From Companilactobacillus mishanensis (GTDB taxonomy: Bacteria > Bacillota > Bacilli > Lactobacillales > Lactobacillaceae), in the NCBI RefSeq assembly GCF_003946505.1, contig NZ_RHON01000002.1, positions 124,001-188,000 of the forward strand: 64,000 bases of DNA, read 5' to 3'. Position 1 is the first letter of the stretch. Every line of letters begins with the position of its first letter. A program made the translations under genes and the position numbers. The notes under the pieces were generated by a model. That model was not told the origin of the DNA and made no database searches. It saw only the letters and a list, made by a program, of their open reading frames with translations. Below, piece by piece: positions 42,427 to 53,412 of the stretch.

Positions 42427-43011
42427 ATGAGACAAGCTACTATTGAAAGAAAAACACAGGAAACACAAATCAAAATCAGTTTAAATCTCGATGAACAGAG
42501 TGGTATCAAAATCGATACAGGTATCGGATTTTTGAATCATATGTTGAACTTATTTGCAAAACATGGACGTTTCGGATTGATTGTTGAAGCTCACGGAGAT
42601 TTGGATGTTGATCCACACCACACGACCGAAGATACCGGAATTGTTTTAGGTGAATGCTTCAAAAAAGCTTTAGGTGATAAAGCCGGAATTGAACGTTATG
42701 GTACAGAATTTGTACCAATGGATGAAACTCTTGGACAAGTCAGTGTCGATTTGAGTGGCCGCTCATATTTGGTATTTGATGCAGATCTAGTCAATCCAAG
42801 ACTAGGTGGACTTGATACCGAAACAGTTGAAGATTTCTTTCAAGCTGTAGCATTCGCTGCTGAAATGAATCTTCACGCAAGAATTCTTTATGGTAGAAAT
42901 ACTCACCACAAAGTCGAAAGTTTATTCAAGGCATTCGGCCGTGCAATGCGCGATGCCGTAACCATTAATCCTGACATTATAGGAGTCAACTCAACGAAAG
43001 GTGTGATCTAA
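42427..43011 (+). CDS. hisB: Imidazoleglycerol-phosphate dehydratase
   Basis: A 194-aa monofunctional HisB that dehydrates IGP to imidazole-acetol phosphate. The metal-binding motifs are complete: [27 protein letters not shown], and the repeat-half [15 protein letters not shown]. The fused phosphatase domain of enterobacteria is absent; HisK fills that role. GGGAGAT precedes the ATG. Its stop overlaps the hisH start by one base. Confidence 0.95.
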   Translation: MRQATIERKTQETQIKISLNLDEQSGIKIDTGIGFLNHMLNLFAKHGRFGLIVEAHGDLDVDPHHTTEDTGIVLGECFKKALGDKAGIERYGTEFVPMDETLGQVSVDLSGRSYLVFDADLVNPRLGGLDTETVEDFFQAVAFAAEMNLHARILYGRNTHHKVESLFKAFGRAMRDAVTINPDIIGVNSTKGVI

Positions 43012-43637
43012 TGTTTGCAATAGTCGATTACGATACTGGAAACACCCGTAATTTGAAGAAAGCTTTAGATTATTTAGGAATCGAAAATAAATTAACTTCA
43101 GATAAAGAAGAAATACTTTCAGCTGAGGCCGTGATTCTACCTGGTGTTGGTGCCTTCAAGGCCGCTGTGGAAGAATTAGAGAAACGTGATTTAGTGGATA
43201 CTTTAAAAGAAGTTGCTAAACAACGTACGCCGATGTTGGGAATCTGCTTAGGGATGCAACTGTTGTTTGACGACAGTGAGGAATATGGATTAACTGCTGG
43301 ATTAGGTCTGATACCTGGACACGTACAAGCTATTCCGGAAAATGGCAACCTAAAGATTCCCCAAATGGGTTGGAATGAAAATGCAGCTGCACAAAAAAAT
43401 AGTCCGTTCAGAGTTGCTGACGGACAGTTCACTTATTTTGTGCATTCATATTATGCGAATTGCGATGCGAAATATATCGTAGCAAGTGTTGAATATGGTG
43501 TCGAAATTCCTAGTATTGTTCAGAATAAAAACGTGATCGGCATGCAATTTCACCCGGAAAAAAGTGGACAAGTTGGACTAGATTTATTACAAAAATTTCA
43601 AGAGATGGTGACGACAAATGATTTTTCCCGCAATTGA
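43011..43637 (+). CDS. hisH: Imidazole glycerol phosphate synthase, glutaminase subunit
   Basis: A 208-aa class I glutaminase that supplies ammonia to HisF. The catalytic triad is the Cys in GICLGMQLLFDDSEEYG and the His and Glu in MQFHPEKSGQ near the C-terminus; the oxyanion region is GVGAF. Its last 20 bases overlap hisA, typical of coupled his genes. Confidence 0.95.
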   Translation: MFAIVDYDTGNTRNLKKALDYLGIENKLTSDKEEILSAEAVILPGVGAFKAAVEELEKRDLVDTLKEVAKQRTPMLGICLGMQLLFDDSEEYGLTAGLGLIPGHVQAIPENGNLKIPQMGWNENAAAQKNSPFRVADGQFTYFVHSYYANCDAKYIVASVEYGVEIPSIVQNKNVIGMQFHPEKSGQVGLDLLQKFQEMVTTNDFSRN

Positions 43638-44364
43638 TCTTCATAATGGACAAAGTGTCAGATTATACCAAGGCGACTACAACCAAGTAACTTTGATCAA
43701 CCCTAGTCCAGTTGTACAAGCTAAAGAGATCATCAAATCGGGAGTTAAACAACTTCATTTGGTCGACCTCGACGGAGCTAAAACTGGTAAACCCGAGAAC
43801 TATGATGTCATTTCAAAAATCAGGGAGAATTTTAATGGTTTTCTTGAATTAGGTGGTGGTATTCGTGATATTGAGATTGCCAAGGCTTATTTAGATTTAG
43901 GAATCGACAGAATAATTATGGGATCAGCTGCTTTGGAAAATCCCGAATTGGTCAAAAACTTGTTGAAACAATATGGCGGCGACAGAATCGTCATCGGTGT
44001 CGATGGAACAGATGGGAAAGTTGCCGTAAATGGATGGCTTGAACAATCCTCTGTAACTATGGAAAATTTGATCTCAACCATGATGGATGCTGGTGCTAAA
44101 TCATTCATCGTGACTGATGTTGCCCGTGACGGTACCATGGAAGGCCCTAATTTGGACCTATTGATGAGTCTGACACAAGCTTTGCCAGAAGCTAATTTGG
44201 TCGCAAGTGGTGGCATCAGAAATTTGAAAGATCTCCACAACTTGAAAGCTCTGGGAATTACTGACGTGATTATTGGAAAAGCTTTGTTTGAAGGAACCAT
44301 AACTCTGAACGATATTGCGGAGGTGGAAAGTAATGCTAGCAAAAAGAATAATTCCTTGTCTTGA
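43618..44364 (+). CDS. hisA: Phosphoribosylformimino-5-aminoimidazole carboxamide ribotide isomerase
   Basis: A 248-aa TIM-barrel isomerase of ProFAR. The catalytic Asp is in [14 protein letters not shown] at the first strand and the second Asp in [15 protein letters not shown]. The phosphate sites are LGGGIRD and ASGGIRN. The C-terminus overlaps the hisF start by 32 bases. Sister of HisF by ancient duplication. Confidence 0.95.
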   Translation: MIFPAIDLHNGQSVRLYQGDYNQVTLINPSPVVQAKEIIKSGVKQLHLVDLDGAKTGKPENYDVISKIRENFNGFLELGGGIRDIEIAKAYLDLGIDRIIMGSAALENPELVKNLLKQYGGDRIVIGVDGTDGKVAVNGWLEQSSVTMENLISTMMDAGAKSFIVTDVARDGTMEGPNLDLLMSLTQALPEANLVASGGIRNLKDLHNLKALGITDVIIGKALFEGTITLNDIAEVESNASKKNNSLS

Positions 44365-45091
44365 TGTTGATGATGGACGAGTAAAAAAAGGAGTCAATTT
44401 TGTCAATCTGACTGATGTCGGTGATCCCGTTGAAATTGCAGCAGAGTACCAGAAACAAGGTGCTGACGAACTAGTATTTCTCGACATCACTGCTACAAAT
44501 GAGAAAAGAAAAACTATGATCGATGTTGTTGAAGAAGTCTCTTCGCAAGTATTTATGCCACTGACTATTGGTGGAGGAGTGACATCTGTTGAAGATATTC
44601 AAAAACTTCTTCGTGTTGGTGCTGATAAAGTTGCAATCAACTCGGCAGCTGTTAGTAATCCTGAATTGATCACAGCGGGTGCCGAAAAATTTGGTAATCA
44701 ATGTATCGTAGTTGCCATCGATGTTAAATTCGACCCCGATGCTGGAAAATATTTTGTCTACACTCACGGTGGAAAACAAAGAACTGAACTAGAGGCAATT
44801 GCTTGGGCAAAAAAAGTAGTAGAACTTGGAGCTGGAGAATTGCTTGTTACAAGCATGGATAAGGACGGAACCAAAGATGGATTTGATATCAGCCTTTATC
44901 AACAGCTAAATGATGCAGTTAACGTACCAATCATTGCGTCCGGCGGTGCTGGGAATGTTCAAGACTTCAGCGATGTATTTATTGAATCAAACGTTGATGG
45001 AGCCTTGGCCGCCTCAGTATTCCACTTTGGAGAATTAACTATCAGTGATGTTAAAAATGCCATCAAGGAAAAGGGAGTTGTTGTCAGATGA
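44333..45091 (+). CDS. hisF: Imidazole glycerol phosphate synthase, cyclase subunit
   Basis: A 252-aa TIM barrel that closes the imidazole ring using ammonia from HisH. The catalytic Asp residues are in [18 protein letters not shown] and [14 protein letters not shown]; the phosphate sites are [11 protein letters not shown] and ASGGAGN. The start is the ATG after GGAGGTGG; upstream in-frame codons lie within hisA. It overlaps hisI by ATGA. Confidence 0.95.
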   Translation: MLAKRIIPCLDVDDGRVKKGVNFVNLTDVGDPVEIAAEYQKQGADELVFLDITATNEKRKTMIDVVEEVSSQVFMPLTIGGGVTSVEDIQKLLRVGADKVAINSAAVSNPELITAGAEKFGNQCIVVAIDVKFDPDAGKYFVYTHGGKQRTELEAIAWAKKVVELGAGELLVTSMDKDGTKDGFDISLYQQLNDAVNVPIIASGGAGNVQDFSDVFIESNVDGALAASVFHFGELTISDVKNAIKEKGVVVR

Positions 45092-45408
45092 TTGAACCAG
45101 ATTTTTCAAAAGGTTTGTTAACAACGGTCGTCGTTGATGCTGATACCAAGGACGTTTTGATGGTCGCTTGGATGAACCAAGAAAGTTACAGACGTACTCT
45201 TGAGAGTGGCCAGACTTGGTTTTGGTCTCGTTCAAGAAAAGAATTGTGGCATAAAGGTGCCACTAGTGGAAATTTGCAGGATGTTGTCAGCATGACCTTG
45301 GATTGCGATGAGGATACTTTACTGGTAACAGTTCATCCTCATGGACCAGCTTGCCACACCGGACATTACAGCTGTTTCTTTCAACCAGTTATAAGTGATA
45401 AAAAATAA
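45088..45408 (+). CDS. hisI: Phosphoribosyl-AMP cyclohydrolase
   Basis: A 106-aa stand-alone HisI opening the adenine ring of PR-AMP. The metal ligands are visible: [20 protein letters not shown], then [28 protein letters not shown] with the conserved cysteines and histidine. The HisE activity is in the next gene rather than fused. It overlaps hisF by four bases. Confidence 0.95.
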   Translation: MIEPDFSKGLLTTVVVDADTKDVLMVAWMNQESYRRTLESGQTWFWSRSRKELWHKGATSGNLQDVVSMTLDCDEDTLLVTVHPHGPACHTGHYSCFFQPVISDKK

Positions 45409-45421
45409 GGAGATTTTTGAT

Positions 45422-45754
45422 ATGCAAAATTTGGACGAATTATATGCAATGATATTGGATCGTAAAAAGAATCCTAAAGAAGGTTCATATACAGACTATC
45501 TATTTACCAAAGGCCTGGATAAAATTTTGAAAAAGGTCGGTGAAGAATCGACAGAAGTAGTAGTTGCTGCCAAAAATCCTGACAAACCTCGTGGAGACGG
45601 AGAATTAGTCTACGAATCTGCTGATTTGTTATATCACCTATGCGTGTTGTGGGTTGAACAAGGTGTAACTTTCGACCAAATCAAGACTGAATTGGCCAAA
45701 CGTGAAGGATTGATGAGTGAATATAAAGATCGTCCTGAAATCAAAGATCTATAG
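45422..45754 (+). CDS. hisE: Phosphoribosyl-ATP pyrophosphohydrolase
   Basis: A 110-aa MazG-like pyrophosphohydrolase removing PPi from PR-ATP. Typical blocks are [32 protein letters not shown] and [18 protein letters not shown], whose Glu/Asp residues bind Mg. The ATG 8-9 bases after AAGGAG is used; a nearby upstream ATA frame is not a start. Confidence 0.95.
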   Translation: MQNLDELYAMILDRKKNPKEGSYTDYLFTKGLDKILKKVGEESTEVVVAAKNPDKPRGDGELVYESADLLYHLCVLWVEQGVTFDQIKTELAKREGLMSEYKDRPEIKDL

Positions 45755-45763
45755 GAGGCACTT

Positions 45764-46840
45764 ATGAAAAAAGTTATCAAAGAACTCCAACCTTATATTC
45801 CAGAAAAACCTTTGGAAGAGTTAAAAAGTGAATTAGGACTGAAAAAATTAGTCCGTTTATCTGCTAATGAGAACGCTTATGGGACTTCTCCAGATGTTAA
45901 AAAAGCTGTGGTAAATTGGGCATATAACGAAAGCAATTTGTATCCTGATGGCGATGCAACTGAATTACGTGACTTGATTTCAAATAAGTTCAATTTGGAT
46001 CCCAAACAAATCGTTTTTGGAGTTGGACTAGACGAAGTCATTGTCATGCTATCAAGAGTGTTTTTGGAGCCAGGGGATGAAGAATTAGTTTCATCACCAA
46101 CATTCTCTGAATACGCACTGCACGCCGAAATCGAAGAAGCAACCGTCAATAAAGTTCCAGTATTGGCGAATGGTGGAATCGATTTTGATGGGATGCTTAA
46201 AGCTATCACACCAAAGACAAAACTAGTCTGGATCTGTAATCCAAACAATCCAACAGGAACATTTGAAACGGTTGCCGATATCGAAAAATTTGTTTCAAAA
46301 GTACCTAAAGATACTTTGGTATTGGTCGACGAAGCGTATATTGACTTTGTGACAGCATCTAATGCGACCGCAATGGATCTGACTAAGAAATACCCAAATA
46401 TCGTTGTGATGCGTACATTTTCCAAAGCATATGGACTAGCAAATTTCAGAGTAGGGTATGCCGTGTTCTCTAAAGAAGTGGCTGAACAAGTCCAGAAGGT
46501 ACGTTTGCCATATAACGTTAATTCAGTTGCCCAAGTTGCGGCAACTGCAGCGTTTAAAGATACTGATTTTGTTCAAGATGTAGTCGAAAGAAATGCTGAA
46601 GAACGAACTGAATTTGAAGCTTATTTTGATAGTAAGAATATTAAACATTATCAAAGCCAAGCTAATTTTATTTTCTTTGAATATCCTGATGCCGATAAGT
46701 TGGCAGTTTATTTATTACACAATGGGTATTTGATCAGAACTGGATTACGTCCAGGCTGGTTAAGAATCTCCGTAGGTAAAGCTGAAGATAATATTGCTAT
46801 ACAAAATTTAATTGATGAATATGAAAAAGTTAAAATTTAA
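45764..46840 (+). CDS. hisC: Histidinol-phosphate aminotransferase
   Basis: A 358-aa fold type I PLP aminotransferase. PLP Lys is in TFSKAYGLANFRVGYAV, with the Asn/Asp/Tyr ligands in CNPNNPTG and LVDEAYIDF, and the phosphate-binding Arg in GLRPGWLRISVG. It is the last gene of the operon and is followed by a strong terminator. With hisK, hisZGDBHAFIE and this gene, all histidine steps from PRPP are covered. Confidence 0.95.
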   Translation: MKKVIKELQPYIPEKPLEELKSELGLKKLVRLSANENAYGTSPDVKKAVVNWAYNESNLYPDGDATELRDLISNKFNLDPKQIVFGVGLDEVIVMLSRVFLEPGDEELVSSPTFSEYALHAEIEEATVNKVPVLANGGIDFDGMLKAITPKTKLVWICNPNNPTGTFETVADIEKFVSKVPKDTLVLVDEAYIDFVTASNATAMDLTKKYPNIVVMRTFSKAYGLANFRVGYAVFSKEVAEQVQKVRLPYNVNSVAQVAATAAFKDTDFVQDVVERNAEERTEFEAYFDSKNIKHYQSQANFIFFEYPDADKLAVYLLHNGYLIRTGLRPGWLRISVGKAEDNIAIQNLIDEYEKVKI

Positions 46841-46884
46841 AAAGACTTAATTCCGGATCTATTCGGATATTAAGTCTTTTTTTT
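46841..46884 (+). terminator. his operon terminator
   Basis: AAAGACTTAAT / ATTAAGTCTTT stem with an inner CCG/CGG step and eight T. Confidence 0.88.
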
Positions 46885-46996
46885 GTATAAATTTTCTTGT
46901 AATGTATTATGACAAAAACGTGGTTGGAATTTTTGAGATTTGTTGGATAGTTAACTTTAAGAGATATCATTATCCAAAATACCATCGGGGTTCAGC

Positions 46997-47362
46997 ATGA
47001 ACAAAAATCATTTCATAAAGGCTTTATTATGGGCAGCTTTTGGAATTTTTATACCAGTTTTTTTATTGATCATATTGCCTGAGCTGAACTATGAGCTTCA
47101 AGTAAAAAATGTCGTCAGTTCAGAGATAAATACTGACAAAATATACGATAGATCAAAAAATAATACTACCAGACAATTTTTGCAGCACAATAAAGATTTG
47201 AAAATAATAAGTATTTCTGACTTCCAAGGTTCTAACGGTAAGGAAGGGTACTTTGTTGTTGAATTAAATAAGGGCAGAAGCTTGGGAGTTATGTGTTCAT
47301 TTCATAGTGTGGGTCCATATATATGGGCTGTCAACATTTTGTCTGTCCAATTAAACACATAA
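46997..47362 (+). CDS. Hypothetical single-pass membrane protein (121 aa)
   Basis: One N-terminal helix (residues ~8-28, ALLWAAFGIFIPVFLLIILP) is followed by an extracellular domain of about 90 residues, fitting an anchored or secreted protein. The outer part is predicted alpha/beta with charged segments (KIYDRSKNNTTRQFLQHN) and no recognised domain. The ribosome site GGGG is 8-9 bases before the ATG. It is convergent with the MucBP-type gene and shares its terminator. Confidence 0.6.
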   Translation: MNKNHFIKALLWAAFGIFIPVFLLIILPELNYELQVKNVVSSEINTDKIYDRSKNNTTRQFLQHNKDLKIISISDFQGSNGKEGYFVVELNKGRSLGVMCSFHSVGPYIWAVNILSVQLNT

Positions 47363-47394
47363 AAAAGCCGAGAAAATTTTCTCAGCTTTCTTTA
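47361..47394. terminator. Bidirectional terminator
   Basis: AAAGC, GAGAAAA/TTTTCTC, GCTTT hairpin between the two convergent unknown genes. Confidence 0.75.
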
Positions 47395-48420
47395 TAGATT
47401 CAAATATTTACTTTCCATATAATGCCCATCATCTAATTCTGCCCAAACACTTTGATTGTCGAGCTGAATAAGTCGTTTGACGAAAACTGATTGGCCACCT
47501 TGATATCTGTTGCTGACGATAGTGCCATAAGGAGTTTCCCATGCTGTGACGTATTGATTGGCATAGAATAATACTTTGACTGAACGTTCAATGTCCATGC
47601 TATCAACGACTGTATAAGTGAAGCTGATGTTATTAACGGTTGCACCAAGAGGGCTGCTCAATAACTTTTGTTCTTCGTTGAATTGATCGATGGTAAAAGT
47701 TTTGATTTCTTCTTTCTCAGAGATCCAGATGTTACCACCTAAGTTGTACCAAACAGTTTCGTTGTAGTTTTCCTGTACTGCTTTGAAAACTCTCCAAGTT
47801 GTGTCGTATGGCAAAGTCTGGCTTAGTGGTTGCTTTCCAGCAGGTTGCTCATATACTGGCACATTATTTTTAGTTTGAATAAATAGGTTACTTGGAACTT
47901 CATGATCAGCCATTTGCATAGTATCGTAGATAAATTCGTATTCTTGAACTTTATCTGAAAAATGACCTTTGACACTCTTAGGATAATCGACTAGAAAGTT
48001 TCTAGCTTCCTCAAGTGGTTCTGCTTGATAACTCTTGTTTAAATCACCGGTCAAATACTGCGGATCAGCGATGAGTTCGCCCTTAGTATTTCGATGATAA
48101 ACGATAACTGGTGCAGCTATTTGTGTGAAATAAATCAAATATATTCCGTCGTCATTGGGAATGAATGATTGTTGGAAGTTCTTAATTGAGGACAGAACAT
48201 ATCCTGGAATAGTTTTCCAGGGCATTTCTAAATTGTCTAAATAATGGCCAGTCAAATAAGTTGAGTCTGCTAGTTGATTACCTAGAGAATCAATATAATG
48301 AACTTCAATCTCAACATCATCGCGAGATATTTTTTTTACTTGATCATTATTCAATAGATTATTTTCCATAGACTCTTTCCTATTATGAGAACCAAACCAT
48401 TGTTTACTATGTTTCCCCAT
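47392..48420 (-). CDS. MucBP-like and SH3-like repeat protein without a signal peptide
   Basis: A 342-aa protein. Residues ~35-100 and ~105-170 are two MucBP-type repeats (VEIEVHYIDSLGNQLADSTYLTG, then VIVYHRNTKGELIADPQYLTG, both with the KSYQ/PGY-type second part). Residues ~180-342 hold two SH3/GW-like wall-binding modules (FIQTKNNVPVYEQPAG, WYNLGGNIWISEKEE, VSNRYQGGQSVFVKRLIQL). Repeats of this kind occur in secreted adhesins, yet the N-terminus (MGKHSKQWFGSHNRK) is hydrophilic and there is no LPXTG or membrane anchor. Either the true export route is unusual, the N-terminus has been lost, or it acts inside. AAGGGA precedes the ATG. Confidence 0.65.
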   Translation of the reverse strand: MGKHSKQWFGSHNRKESMENNLLNNDQVKKISRDDVEIEVHYIDSLGNQLADSTYLTGHYLDNLEMPWKTIPGYVLSSIKNFQQSFIPNDDGIYLIYFTQIAAPVIVYHRNTKGELIADPQYLTGDLNKSYQAEPLEEARNFLVDYPKSVKGHFSDKVQEYEFIYDTMQMADHEVPSNLFIQTKNNVPVYEQPAGKQPLSQTLPYDTTWRVFKAVQENYNETVWYNLGGNIWISEKEEIKTFTIDQFNEEQKLLSSPLGATVNNISFTYTVVDSMDIERSVKVLFYANQYVTAWETPYGTIVSNRYQGGQSVFVKRLIQLDNQSVWAELDDGHYMESKYLNL

Positions 48421-48524
48421 AATAATCCCTTCTATAGCGGTTAGATTACAGTAATTCTACCATAATATATTTCAAAAAAATGACTCTAGTGCTTGAGATG
48501 GTGGAACTTTAAGGAAACATAAAA

Positions 48525-48562
48525 AAGCCGAAAGAATTTTTTAAGTTCTTTCGACTTTATCG
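48525..48562 (-). terminator. clpE terminator
   Basis: Minus strand GTCGAAAGAA / TTCTTTCGGC with U-run, 4 bases after the clpE stop. Confidence 0.8.
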
Positions 48563-48565
48563 TGA

Positions 48566-50785
48566 TTATTTATCTTTTTTTACAGTTGCTGGAGCATCTT
48601 CAAGTTTAGCAATCTTGATTTCTCCACCAACGATTTTAGCTTCAAGATTTGTATCATTAGGATTATTCAAGTAGTAATCGGCAACTTTGTCTTCGATTTG
48701 TTCCTCGATAACTCGACGTAGTGGACGAGCACCCATCTTAGGGTTATAACCTAAATCTACTAATTTCTCTTTAGCGTCTTTTGTAACGTGAATTGATAGA
48801 CCCTGATCAGCAATCATGCTGTTAGTATCATCAAGCATCAAATCAACAATCTTAACTAGATTTGCTTTAGACAATGAATTGAATTCAACAATTCCATCAA
48901 ATCTGTTCAAGAATTCTGGTTTAAAGTAATCAGAAAGTTGATTCATGATTGAATGTGTATTGCCAGAACTTTCAGCACTAAATCCGACATTTGCTTCAGC
49001 TTCAGCACCTTGAGCGGCGTTTGAAGTCATGATGATAATAGTATCCTTGAAACTTACGGTACGTCCTTGAGAATCTGTTAGACGTCCGTCATCAAGAATT
49101 TGCAAGAACATATGCATAACATCAGGATGTGCTTTTTCAACCTCATCAAGCAAAATCAAACTGTATGGATTACGACGAACTTGTTCAGTTAACTGTCCAG
49201 CTTCTTCGTAACCTACATACCCTGGAGGCGAACCGATAAGTTTAGACACTGAGTATTTCTCCATGTACTCAGACATATCGAATCTGATCATTGAATCAGT
49301 TGTTCCAAACAACTCTTTAGCAAGCTGTTTAGCTAATTCAGTTTTACCAACACCAGTAGGTCCTACAAATAGGAAGGAACCGATTGGACGACCAGACTTA
49401 TTGAAACCAACTCTGTTACGACGAATTGCTTTAGCAACTTGGCTAACAGCTTCGTCTTGGCCAATAATGTGACCTTTCAAGTCAGGTTCAAGATTCTTCA
49501 ATTGAGCTTGTTCATTAGAAGTCAATTCACTAACAGGGATGTTAGTCTTTTCTTCAATGATCTTCTCAATTTCTTTCTGAGTAACTACAGACTTGTCAGC
49601 TGGCTCGTCTTTAGCACTGTCTTTCATTTCTTGATATTTTGTAACTTGATCACGATAGTAGGCAGCTTTTTCATAGTCTTCGTTTCTCAATGCTGCTTGT
49701 TTTTGAACTTCTGCGTCAGAAATCTTATTATCAAGTTCCGACATATCAATGTGGTTTATTTGAAGGTTCTTCTTTGAACCAGCCTCATCGATCAAATCAA
49801 TTGCCTTATCAGGTAAAAATCTATCTTGAATATAACGAGCTGATAGTTCAGCTGCAGCTGTGATAGCTTCGTTAGAATATTTTACATGATGGTAATCTTC
49901 ATATTTAGGTTGGATACCCTTCAAAATTTGAATAGTCTCATCAACTGTTGGTTCGTCAACTTGAACAGGTTGTAAACGACGTTCAAGAGCAGAATCCTTT
50001 TCAATTGTACGATATTCATTTAAAGTAGTAGCACCAACTAATTGCATATCGCCACGGGCTAGGGCAGGCTTCAAAACATTTCCTGCATCCATTCCGCCTT
50101 CAGCGTTACCGGCACCAACGATTTCATGAATTTCATCGATGAATAAGATGATGTCTTGGTTCTTTTGCAATTCAGTGATCATTTGTTGCATTCTTTGTTC
50201 AAATTGACCTCTGACACCAGTTCCTTGTACTAATGAAACAACATCCAAACGTATTACACGTTTGTTTTGAAGTTTCTCAGGAACATCGCCATCAACGATT
50301 TTTTGAGCAAGTCCTTCAACAACAGCTGTCTTACCAACACCTGCTTCACCAATTAATACTGGATTATTTTTAGTTCTTCTATTTAAAATTTCGATTACAC
50401 GGTTAATTTCTTTATCACGGCCGATAACGGGATCTATTTGACCTTTTTTGGCTTGAGCAGTTAAGTCAACACCATATTGATCTAGAACTCCATTACCAGG
50501 ACGGCGACCACCATTGTTGCCACCGTTTCCTCCAGCCTGTGTTTGAGGACCTTGTTGTTCAAAACCATTATTAGGTTGCTGAGCACCGCCGTTCATGGCG
50601 TTGAATAAATCTTCAAAACTTGAAAAGCCGTATGGATTTTCTGCCATATTATTCATACCCTCACTAGATTCATTTCTTAGTTTCTGATAACAGTCCTGGC
50701 AGAGATTAATTTCGGTTCTCTTACCATTGACGCTTGTATATAAGTGGATTGTTGCCTCATTTTTTTGACAATTTTGACAAAGCAC
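48566..50785 (-). CDS. clpE: ATP-dependent Clp protease ATP-binding subunit ClpE
   Basis: A 739-aa AAA+ unfoldase of the HSP100 family that feeds ClpP. The N-terminal zinc finger (LCQNC...LCQDCYQKL) is the mark of ClpE. Walker A motifs are GEAGVGKTA (first AAA) and GPTGVGKTE (second), separated by a UVR-like middle region ([18 protein letters not shown]). A Gly/Asn-rich linker ([17 protein letters not shown]) precedes the first AAA domain. I start at the GTG in CAAGTGCTTTGT, giving MLCQNC as in homologues, with AGGTGG before it; another GTG lies two codons upstream. Upstream lies a CIRCE-bearing promoter. Confidence 0.93.
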   Translation of the reverse strand: MLCQNCQKNEATIHLYTSVNGKRTEINLCQDCYQKLRNESSEGMNNMAENPYGFSSFEDLFNAMNGGAQQPNNGFEQQGPQTQAGGNGGNNGGRRPGNGVLDQYGVDLTAQAKKGQIDPVIGRDKEINRVIEILNRRTKNNPVLIGEAGVGKTAVVEGLAQKIVDGDVPEKLQNKRVIRLDVVSLVQGTGVRGQFEQRMQQMITELQKNQDIILFIDEIHEIVGAGNAEGGMDAGNVLKPALARGDMQLVGATTLNEYRTIEKDSALERRLQPVQVDEPTVDETIQILKGIQPKYEDYHHVKYSNEAITAAAELSARYIQDRFLPDKAIDLIDEAGSKKNLQINHIDMSELDNKISDAEVQKQAALRNEDYEKAAYYRDQVTKYQEMKDSAKDEPADKSVVTQKEIEKIIEEKTNIPVSELTSNEQAQLKNLEPDLKGHIIGQDEAVSQVAKAIRRNRVGFNKSGRPIGSFLFVGPTGVGKTELAKQLAKELFGTTDSMIRFDMSEYMEKYSVSKLIGSPPGYVGYEEAGQLTEQVRRNPYSLILLDEVEKAHPDVMHMFLQILDDGRLTDSQGRTVSFKDTIIIMTSNAAQGAEAEANVGFSAESSGNTHSIMNQLSDYFKPEFLNRFDGIVEFNSLSKANLVKIVDLMLDDTNSMIADQGLSIHVTKDAKEKLVDLGYNPKMGARPLRRVIEEQIEDKVADYYLNNPNDTNLEAKIVGGEIKIAKLEDAPATVKKDK

Positions 50786-50822
50786 TTGCACCCCACCTTT
50801 CCTTTTTTCAGAATACAAACGT

Positions 50823-50858
50823 AGTATACAATTAGCACTCTGGGTATGCAAGTGCTAA
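50823..50858 (-). promoter_or_regulatory. clpE promoter with CIRCE operator
   Basis: Minus strand TTGCAT (50846-50851), 17 bases, TATACT (50823-50828). CIRCE TTAGCACTC-N9-AAGTGCTAA (50832-50858) has one mismatch to consensus and covers spacer and -35. It predicts HrcA repression; I see no CtsR heptad repeat. Confidence 0.85.
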
Positions 50859-51088
50859 GTCTTGGAAAATTTAATTTTTTTATCTACTAATAAAACATAA
50901 AAAATAAAACTTTATTAACGAATAGGAAAGAGTTCCCAACTGTAAGCGTTGTATGACCTATGAGATAAGGCTTAGAGACCACTAAAATAGTATAAAAGAC
51001 TTGTGAAGGATACTATATAATGGTAAATTAAGTAATGAATATTGTAGAGGTATCTACGAATTTTAAGAATATGGTGAGGTAATTACTT

Positions 51089-51355
51089 ATGGAGAAAAAA
51101 GATTTTCATATTATAGCAGAAACAGGTATTCATGCACGTCCAGCAACAATGTTGGTACAAGCTGCAAGTAAATTCAGCTCAGACATCAATATTGAATTCA
51201 ACGGCAAATCAGTTAACCTTAAATCAATCATGGGTGTAATGTCACTCGGTGTTGGCCAAGGTTCTGACGTTACAATTACAGCTGACGGTGATGACGCTGC
51301 AGATGCTATCGCAGCTATTTCAGAAACAATGACAAAGGAAGGACTTGCTGAATAA
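51089..51355 (+). CDS. ptsH: Phosphocarrier protein HPr
   Basis: An 88-aa PTS carrier that receives phosphate at His15 ([13 protein letters not shown]) from enzyme I and, in Gram-positives, at Ser46 from HPr kinase ([18 protein letters not shown]), which makes it the CcpA coeffector. Both sites are intact. A TATAAT at 51016-51021 lies upstream with no strong -35. The stop overlaps ptsI by one base. The 230-base upstream region holds no other gene I can see. Confidence 0.96.
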   Translation: MEKKDFHIIAETGIHARPATMLVQAASKFSSDINIEFNGKSVNLKSIMGVMSLGVGQGSDVTITADGDDAADAIAAISETMTKEGLAE

Positions 51356-53076
51356 TGGTTAAAACTATTAAAGGGATCGCAGCTAGTGATGGAATTGCTA
51401 CTGCGGAAGCATACCTTTTAGTTCAACCAGATTTATCTTTCGACAAGAAGGCAGTTTCAGACGTTGATGGCGAAGTTAAACGTTTAAACGATGCTATCTC
51501 TAAATCTGATGATGAGCTTACAAAAATCCGAGATATCGCAAAAGTATCTTTAGGAGACGAAGAAGCTCAAGTTTTTGATGCCCACAAGATGATTCTAGCT
51601 GATCCAGAATTCACTGGAGCCATTGAGCAACAAATCAAAGATCAAAAAGTTAATGCTGAACAAGCACTAAAAGATGTATCTGATAACTTCATTTCAATTT
51701 TTGAAGGTATGACAGACAACAAATATATGCAAGAAAGAGCAGCCGATGTGCGTGATGTTACAAAACGTGTTATGGCTCACTTGCTTGGCGTAGATTTGCC
51801 TAATCCTTCATTGATTGATCATGAGGTTATTATCGTTGCCCATGATTTAACTCCTAGTGATACAGCCCAACTTAACAAGAAATATGTTAAGGGCTTTGTT
51901 ACAGATATTGGTGGACGTACTGCTCATTCAGCAATTATGGCACGTTCTTTGGAACTACCAGCTGTCGTAGGTACTGACTCAATAACTAAGGATGCTAAAG
52001 ATGGTGACACAATCATCCTTGATGGTCTAAATGGTGCTGCCATTCTTGACCCATCAGATGAAGATGTTAAACACTATCAAAAACTTGCTTCTGACTTCGC
52101 TGCTGAAAAAGCAGAGTGGGAAAAACTTAAAGATGAAGCAACAGTTACAGCTGATGGCAAACACTTCGATATCGCTGCAAATATTGGTACACCTGACGAC
52201 TTACAAGGTGTAGTTGATAACGGTGCTGAAGGTATCGGATTGTATCGTACAGAATTTTTGTACATGCAGTCAGAAGAATTGCCAACAGAAGATGATCAAT
52301 TTGAAGCCTACAAGAAAGTTCTTGAAGGAATGAAAGGTAAGCCAGTCGTTGTCCGTACTATGGATATCGGTGGTGACAAACATTTGCCATACCTTCCACT
52401 TCCTGAAGAAATGAACCCATTCTTGGGATATCGTGCTATCCGTATTTCATTGGATAAACAAGATATCTTTAGAACACAATTACGTGCTTTACTCAGAGCT
52501 TCTGAGTTTGGTAAATTACGTATTATGTTCCCAATGATCGGTACACTTCAAGAATTCCGTGATGCTAAGAAGGTCTTTGAAGAAGAGAAAGCTAAGTTAG
52601 TTGCTGACGGAGTCAAAGTATCTGATGAAATTCAATTAGGTATGATGATGGAAGTTCCTGCAGCAGCAATTTTGGCAGATCAATTCGCCAAAGAAGTTGA
52701 CTTCTTTAGTATCGGAACAAACGATTTGATTCAATACACAATGGCCGCTGATCGTGGTAATGAACATGTTTCATACCTCTATCAACCATATAACCCATCT
52801 ATTCTTAGATTGGTTAAACATGTTATTGAATCAGCACACAAAGAGGGCAAATGGGCCGGTATGTGTGGTGAAGCAGCTGGAGACAATATTATGGTTCCAC
52901 TACTTCTCGCAATGGGTCTTGATGAATACTCGATGAGTGCAACTTCAGTACTTCGTGTAAGAAGTTTGATGAAGAAATTGAGCACAGCTGATCTTAAAGA
53001 TTTGGCTGACCGCGCAGTTAATGAATCAATCACAAACGAAGATAACAAGAAGTTAGTTGAAGAATACTTAAAATAA
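51355..53076 (+). CDS. ptsI: PTS enzyme I
   Basis: A 573-aa phosphoenolpyruvate-protein phosphotransferase. The active-site His is in [15 protein letters not shown], and the PEP-binding barrel carries [49 protein letters not shown] and the catalytic Cys in [11 protein letters not shown]. It starts the phosphate relay for all PTS sugars with HPr, with which it is translationally coupled. Confidence 0.96.
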   Translation: MVKTIKGIAASDGIATAEAYLLVQPDLSFDKKAVSDVDGEVKRLNDAISKSDDELTKIRDIAKVSLGDEEAQVFDAHKMILADPEFTGAIEQQIKDQKVNAEQALKDVSDNFISIFEGMTDNKYMQERAADVRDVTKRVMAHLLGVDLPNPSLIDHEVIIVAHDLTPSDTAQLNKKYVKGFVTDIGGRTAHSAIMARSLELPAVVGTDSITKDAKDGDTIILDGLNGAAILDPSDEDVKHYQKLASDFAAEKAEWEKLKDEATVTADGKHFDIAANIGTPDDLQGVVDNGAEGIGLYRTEFLYMQSEELPTEDDQFEAYKKVLEGMKGKPVVVRTMDIGGDKHLPYLPLPEEMNPFLGYRAIRISLDKQDIFRTQLRALLRASEFGKLRIMFPMIGTLQEFRDAKKVFEEEKAKLVADGVKVSDEIQLGMMMEVPAAAILADQFAKEVDFFSIGTNDLIQYTMAADRGNEHVSYLYQPYNPSILRLVKHVIESAHKEGKWAGMCGEAAGDNIMVPLLLAMGLDEYSMSATSVLRVRSLMKKLSTADLKDLADRAVNESITNEDNKKLVEEYLK

Positions 53077-53083
53077 TTAATTA

Positions 53084-53117
53084 AAAACACTGAGAAAATT
53101 TTTCTCAGTGTTTTTTT
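53084..53117 (+). terminator. ptsHI terminator
   Basis: AACACTGAGAAAA / TTTTCTCAGTGTT followed by seven T. Confidence 0.88.
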
Positions 53118-53307
53118 ATACCTTAGGCCAAGATGAAATTATTTTTGCCTCCAAGTATAATTTAAACGTATGCTAGCATAATTATTTGGTAATTTTCAAA
53201 CTAATTTTAAAAAGTTATAGTAAAGTTATTCGAGTTTTAAGGAAACAAAGTAACAACAGATAATTGTTTTGTTTTGAACTTGAATTGATCAGTTATTAAA
53301 TAAGAAT

Positions 53308-53335
53308 GTGACAAGTGTAGATAAAGCAGTATACT
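53308..53335 (+). promoter_or_regulatory. Probable promoter of the aldo/keto reductase gene
   Basis: GTGACA, 16 bases, TATACT. An inverted repeat TGATCAGT/ACTGATCA surrounds this promoter. The rest of 53120-53300 is AT-rich, and I see nothing more in it. Confidence 0.5.
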
Positions 53336-53412
53336 GATCATCTTGTTCCAAGTACGACCAAGTAGATATTTGGTTCAAAGCTAAAACAATTACATTAAGA
53401 GGAGAAATAAAT

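Noticed and set aside
50948..50961. Possible cre site upstream of ptsH (TGTAAGCGTTGTAT)
   Set aside because: The second half does not fit the consensus, and the good cre sites elsewhere in the window show what a real one looks like here.
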